Assembly (NCBI GenBank): GCA_032229885.1
Contig: JAVYAJ010000423.1
Location: 1 to 8,207 of the forward strand
Source: Anammoximicrobium sp032229885
Lineage (GTDB): Bacteria; Planctomycetota; Planctomycetia; Pirellulales; Pirellulaceae
DNA: 8,207 nucleotides
Reading direction: 5' to 3'
The position numbers and the translations under genes were made by a program. Within the stretch, counting starts at the first letter, position 1. Every line of letters starts with the position of its first letter. Under the pieces are notes generated by a model. The model had not been told where the DNA came from. It made no database searches and saw nothing but the letters and a program-made list of their open reading frames with translations. Positions 5,897 through 8,207 of the stretch are shown here, piece by piece.

Positions 5897-7180
5897 ATGG
5901 CCCGCGCCAAAAAAAAGAAGTCGATCCTGCAGGGATTGGTTGGCGATGCCCTGACGGCAGGGCTGCCGACGCCGCTTCGAGAACTGGCTCGGAATCGCCT
6001 CGGCATGCCGATGCTGCTGATGGTGGGCGGCCTGCTGATCGGCTCGGGAATCGTGAGCCTTCAATGGGGAAACGGTTCACCGACTGTCGCGGTCAATCGC
6101 CAGCGAGCCGCCGAAGTCAAACGCGAGGTCGAAGAACGGATCGTTTCCACCGTCGCCGGCCGGACGGAATCCGGCAATCTTCCCTCCGTTCGAGACGTGC
6201 TTCGCCGACTGACCAGCGCAGACGGTTCTCCGGCCGGCCAAGCCACCGAGGCGACGTCGCCCGCGCCCGGCCCGAGCAACGCGACGGCCAGTACGCCGCC
6301 GGGAGTACCCGCGAGCAGCAGCTTTGACACGCCCGTTCGAGCGCCGGCGCCTCCTGTGTCGCCGTACCAGCCCACCATTTACATCGCCACGTTCAACATC
6401 CAGGTGTTTGGCGTCTCCAAACTACAGAAGCCGCACGTGATGCAGGTCTTAGCCGAGACCGTGCGGCGATTCGACATCGTCGCGATCCAAGAGGTCCGCT
6501 CCGTCGACGACTCGGTGATGCCCCAGTTTGTCGCCCAGATCAACTCGACCGGTGGCCGCTACGATTTTATCATCGGTCCGCGTCTGGGGCGCACCAACAG
6601 CAAAGAGCAGTATGCGTTCGTGTTCGATACGGCGCGGATCGAAGTCGATCCGCGCTCGATCTACACCATTCCCGATCCCCGAGATCTGTTGCATCGCGAA
6701 CCGCTGGTGGCGCGCTTCCGCGCGCGCGGCGCACCGTCCAACCAGGCCTTCACGTTTACGTTGGTCAATATCCATACGGATCCCGACGAGACGTCCACCG
6801 AATTGGACGCCTTGGCTCAAGTGTTCACCGCGGTACAGCAGAATGGGACCGGCGAGGACGATGTGATCCTGTTGGGCGACCTGAACGTCGACGAGCGTCG
6901 GTTGGGGAACCTCGGACGACTGCCGGGGATCGGCTGGGTCGTCTCTGGGGTTCCGACGAACACGCGCGGCACCAAGACTTACGACAACATCGTGTTCGAT
7001 CGACGGACGACCGTCGAATTCACCGGCCGCTGGGGCATTGTCAATCTGATGCAGGACTTTCAGTTGACGGTGGATCAGGCGTTGGAGGTCTCGGATCATC
7101 TGCCTGTCTGGGCCGAGTTCAGCGTCTACGAGGGCTTGGCCGGCCCACTGGCCGCACAGCCCGGCAGCCCGCCCCGCTGA
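5897..7180 (+). CDS. Membrane-anchored endonuclease/exonuclease/phosphatase (DNase I-like fold) family protein
   Basis: The protein has 427 residues. A basic N-terminus (ARAKKKKS) and one hydrophobic helix at about 37-55 suggest an N-in anchor with the catalytic part outside the cytoplasm. A charged segment (70-105) and a Pro/Ala/Ser/Thr linker (108-158) lead to the catalytic domain (about 160-411). Motifs of the EEP superfamily are in order: ATFNIQVFG (164-172, Asn167), IVAIQEVR (194-201, metal-binding Glu199), LVNIHTDPDE (289-298, catalytic-type His293), LLGDLNVDE (325-333, Asp328 and Asn330), TYDNIVF (361-367) and the terminal SDHLPVWAEF (399-408, Asp400 and His401). All key residues for a metal-dependent phosphodiesterase or nuclease are present, so it should be active. 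The substrate could be DNA, RNA or a phosphorylated small molecule; sequence alone does not decide. The start is fixed by GGAGG 6 nt upstream. It is divergent from the ABC operon. Confidence 0.9.
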   Translation: MARAKKKKSILQGLVGDALTAGLPTPLRELARNRLGMPMLLMVGGLLIGSGIVSLQWGNGSPTVAVNRQRAAEVKREVEERIVSTVAGRTESGNLPSVRDVLRRLTSADGSPAGQATEATSPAPGPSNATASTPPGVPASSSFDTPVRAPAPPVSPYQPTIYIATFNIQVFGVSKLQKPHVMQVLAETVRRFDIVAIQEVRSVDDSVMPQFVAQINSTGGRYDFIIGPRLGRTNSKEQYAFVFDTARIEVDPRSIYTIPDPRDLLHREPLVARFRARGAPSNQAFTFTLVNIHTDPDETSTELDALAQVFTAVQQNGTGEDDVILLGDLNVDERRLGNLGRLPGIGWVVSGVPTNTRGTKTYDNIVFDRRTTVEFTGRWGIVNLMQDFQLTVDQALEVSDHLPVWAEFSVYEGLAGPLAAQPGSPPR

Positions 7181-7324
7181 GCACGCTCTTCCGCCAACGA
7201 CGGGGCTCTCGTCCGAGATGCGCCGATCCGACGACGTCGCAATTGGCGACATCTCCTATGATGCGTCGCAGGTGGCGCACCAGGAGACAGTGGCGGCCGG
7301 TGCGCGGCGCGTGCGCGTGTCCGC

Positions 7325-7353
7325 TTGACAGGTCGAATGCTTCGATTCAAGAT
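7325..7353 (+). promoter_or_regulatory. Weak promoter candidate upstream of the cupin gene
   Basis: TTGACA (7325-7330, perfect -35), a 17-bp spacer and CAAGAT (7348-7353, only 3 of 6 matches to TATAAT but keeping A2, A5 and T6). It is about 300 nt upstream of the cupin start, which is far, and no better pair was noticed nearer to it. A single perfect hexamer in such a stretch can easily be chance. Confidence 0.22.
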
Positions 7354-7636
7354 GGCAGCGCGCGGCTCGGATGCGGCGACACGGGCCAACGGCTGGCATC
7401 GCCGCGCCGGTCTCGATCTCGGCGCGAGCCTTGCTCGATCGACCTGCGAGCGGAGCCGTCTCGCGCCTACGACAGGCGATGGATCGATGTTCCGGACCGA
7501 TCGACTCACGAAAACTGCTGCTCGCCTCGTTCGATATCCCCGCGACTGTCGAGAAGATACCGCGACTTTTGGACCCTACTCGGTCGGACCATGTACAGCG
7601 CAGGCCATCGGCTCGGCCTCGAACAGAAGACCCACT

Positions 7637-7641
7637 AGGAG
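7637..7641 (+). promoter_or_regulatory. Ribosome binding site of the cupin gene
   Basis: AGGAG, 7 nt before ATG 7649. It decides the start: the frame is open 108 codons further upstream, but that extension has no domain character and no comparable site. Confidence 0.75.
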
Positions 7642-7648
7642 CAAACGC

Positions 7649-7975
7649 ATGGCTATTCCACACGCAACCCCCGGCGTGCCCGTCGATTTGCGACCCGCAG
7701 ACGAGTCGCTCGGCGCGCTTCGCACCACGGCGCTCGTCAAGGAAGCACGATTCGAGGCAATTCGAATGGTGATCCCCAAGGGCCGCGAGATCGCTCATCA
7801 CCAGGTCGACGGCCCGATCACCGTCCAGTGTCTCGAGGGATGCATCGCCTTTACCGCCCGCGGCCAAACCGTTGAACTAAAAGCCGGACAGTGGCTGTTT
7901 CTGCGCGGCGGCGACGAGCACGCGCTGGCCGGGATCGAAGACGCGTCCGTCTTGCTGACGATCGTATTTCCCTGA
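7649..7975 (+). CDS. Small single-domain cupin protein
   Basis: The protein has 108 residues, begins MAIPHATPGVPVDLRP and has no signal peptide or membrane helix, so it is probably cytoplasmic. The beta-rich core carries cupin motif 1 in degenerate form (PKGREIAHHQVDGPITVQ, then CLEG; Gly45, His50, His51, Glu63, Gly64) and motif 2 (LKAGQWLFLRGGDEHAL; Gly80, His91). The classical HxH pair of metal-binding cupins is not conserved: His51 sits at the first position and the second is Val53. Only part of the metal site (His51, Glu63, His91) may remain. Such stand-alone cupins are often metal-dependent enzymes, sugar binders or stress-related proteins, and none of these can be chosen here. ATG 7649 has AGGAG at 7 nt. 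It seems to be a single-gene unit between a non-coding stretch and a repeat cluster. Confidence 0.88.
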   Translation: MAIPHATPGVPVDLRPADESLGALRTTALVKEARFEAIRMVIPKGREIAHHQVDGPITVQCLEGCIAFTARGQTVELKAGQWLFLRGGDEHALAGIEDASVLLTIVFP

Positions 7976-8016
7976 TCTCGATCCCGCGGACCCCGTGCCC
8001 AGCCGGCTTCGGCCGC

Positions 8017-8030
8017 GTTGGCCGCAGGCC
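8017..8030 (+). repeat. Type A palindromic repeat, copy 1
   Basis: GTTGGCCGCAGGCC followed by ATCACCAACG. It is a diverged copy of the element at 8085-8101: GGCC arms around a short centre, directly followed by a type B unit. Confidence 0.55.
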
Positions 8031-8039
8031 ATCACCAAC

Positions 8040-8062
8040 GTAGCCTGGGGCAACGCCCCAGG
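8040..8062 (+). repeat. Type B palindromic repeat, forward copy
   Basis: GTAG followed by CCTGGGG-CAACG-CCCCAGG: a perfect 7-bp stem with a 5-nt loop. The same 23 bases recur inverted at 8168-8190. There is no T-run, so it is unlikely to be an intrinsic terminator for the cupin. Confidence 0.75.
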
Positions 8063-8084
8063 AGTCAGAGGTGATAGCAACCGT

Positions 8085-8101
8085 GTTGGCCGAAGGCCAA
8101 C
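8085..8101 (+). repeat. Type A palindromic repeat, copy 2
   Basis: GTTGGCC-GAA-GGCCAAC is a perfect 7-bp inverted repeat around a 3-nt centre, followed by ATCAACGT, which matches the ATCACCAACGT flank of copy 1 apart from three extra bases. Confidence 0.68.
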
Positions 8102-8129
8102 ATCAACGTGCCACCGCGGCCCGGATGAA

Positions 8130-8146
8130 TATGGCCTTCGGCCAAC
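8130..8146 (-). repeat. Type A palindromic repeat, inverted copy
   Basis: Plus strand TATGGCCTTCGGCCAAC. Its last 15 bases are the exact reverse complement of the first 15 bases of copy 2, so a transcript could fold the two copies into a larger hairpin with about 28 bases between them. Confidence 0.65.
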
Positions 8147-8167
8147 AGAGGCACGCGCGGCGTCAGC

Positions 8168-8190
8168 CCTGGGGCGTTGCCCCAGGCTAC
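8168..8190 (-). repeat. Type B palindromic repeat, inverted copy
   Basis: Plus strand CCTGGGGCGTTGCCCCAGG followed by CTAC. It is the exact reverse complement of the copy at 8040-8062, including the GTAG flank, so homology extends beyond the palindrome and the two copies belong to one family. Confidence 0.75.
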
Positions 8191-8207
8191 GGTGATCGGA
8201 GGCCTTC

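Larger units (their letters stand above)
7181..7648. other. 468-bp stretch with no convincing gene
   Basis: Frames are open here on both strands, including one joined in frame to the cupin, but their translations are mainly Arg, Ser, Thr and Pro with no recognisable motif, as expected from chance open frames in GC-rich DNA. I find no clear terminator after the nuclease gene and no tRNA. The sequence holds a weak promoter candidate (7325-7353) and two copies of CGATCGAC (7435-7442 and 7497-7504). It could be a decayed gene or a long leader of the cupin mRNA. Confidence 0.5.
7976..8207. repeat. Intergenic cluster of two palindromic repeat families
   Basis: After the cupin stop, two kinds of short palindrome alternate. 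Type A contains GTTGGCCG-AAGGCCAAC and its variants; type B contains CCTGGGGC-AACG-CCCCAGG. The order is A-B, then A, then inverted A, then inverted B, so the cluster is roughly mirror-symmetric. It runs to within 17 bases of the window edge and may continue. No coding gene is seen; frames here only translate the repeats. I recall similar elements scattered between genes in planctomycete genomes, comparable in layout to REP elements. Confidence 0.65.

Noticed and set aside
7256..7867. 203-residue minus-strand frame antisense to the cupin
   Set aside because: It overlaps the well-supported cupin on the other strand and its translation has no coherent motif or ribosome binding site.
8040..8062. 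Type B palindrome as the intrinsic terminator of the cupin gene
   Set aside because: It has no T-run on either side, and the exact inverted copy elsewhere in the same gap shows it is a dispersed repeat.

Overview
This is a GC-rich bacterial window, most likely from a planctomycete (Pirellulales-like). That placement is an inference. It rests on the three-gene ABC-2 export operon with a membrane-anchored partner protein, a small cupin of a type I recall from such genomes, and the intergenic palindromes built around CCTGGGGC-AACG-CCCCAGG. No rRNA, tRNA or CRISPR was seen, and no marker gene fixes the taxon.

Layout. (1) Bases 2-103 are the last 33 codons of a plus-strand gene cut off by the window edge. 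(2) Bases 108-693 on the minus strand are a dead group II intron. The 5' end is intact (GTGCGCC at 693), followed by about 490 nt of domain I-III-type ribozyme sequence and the first 31 codons of the reverse transcriptase/maturase, which stops at TAG beside the neighbouring gene. Most of the RT and domains V/VI are missing. (3) Bases 694-871 are intergenic and hold one hairpin. (4) Bases 5502-872 on the minus strand are a tightly packed operon: ABC ATPase (4558-5502), 3-nt gap, ABC-2 permease with a large extracytoplasmic domain (2740-4554), 4-nt ATGA overlap, then a membrane-anchored protein with a Pro/Lys/Glu/Ala tail (872-2743). A good sigma70-like promoter lies at 5685-5712. (5) Bases 5503-5896 are a divergent promoter region. 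The rightward promoter candidate holds a perfect 16-bp palindrome between its -35 and -10 elements. (6) Bases 5897-7180 on the plus strand encode a membrane-anchored endonuclease/exonuclease/phosphatase-fold protein. (7) Bases 7181-7648 appear non-coding. (8) Bases 7649-7975 on the plus strand encode a 108-residue single-domain cupin. (9) Bases 7976-8207 are a cluster of two palindromic repeat families in direct and inverted orientation, running towards the window end.

How the parts may work together. The ATPase and permease should form an exporter or ABC-driven machine at the cytoplasmic membrane. The third protein, translationally coupled to the permease and anchored by one N-terminal helix, is probably its extracytoplasmic or membrane partner. 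The substrate is unknown. The nuclease-fold protein is transcribed divergently and would face the same extracytoplasmic space, but no sequence evidence ties it to the transporter. The best candidates for further study are the three-gene export system, the spacer-embedded operator-like palindrome, and the intron remnant with its near-matching target site.
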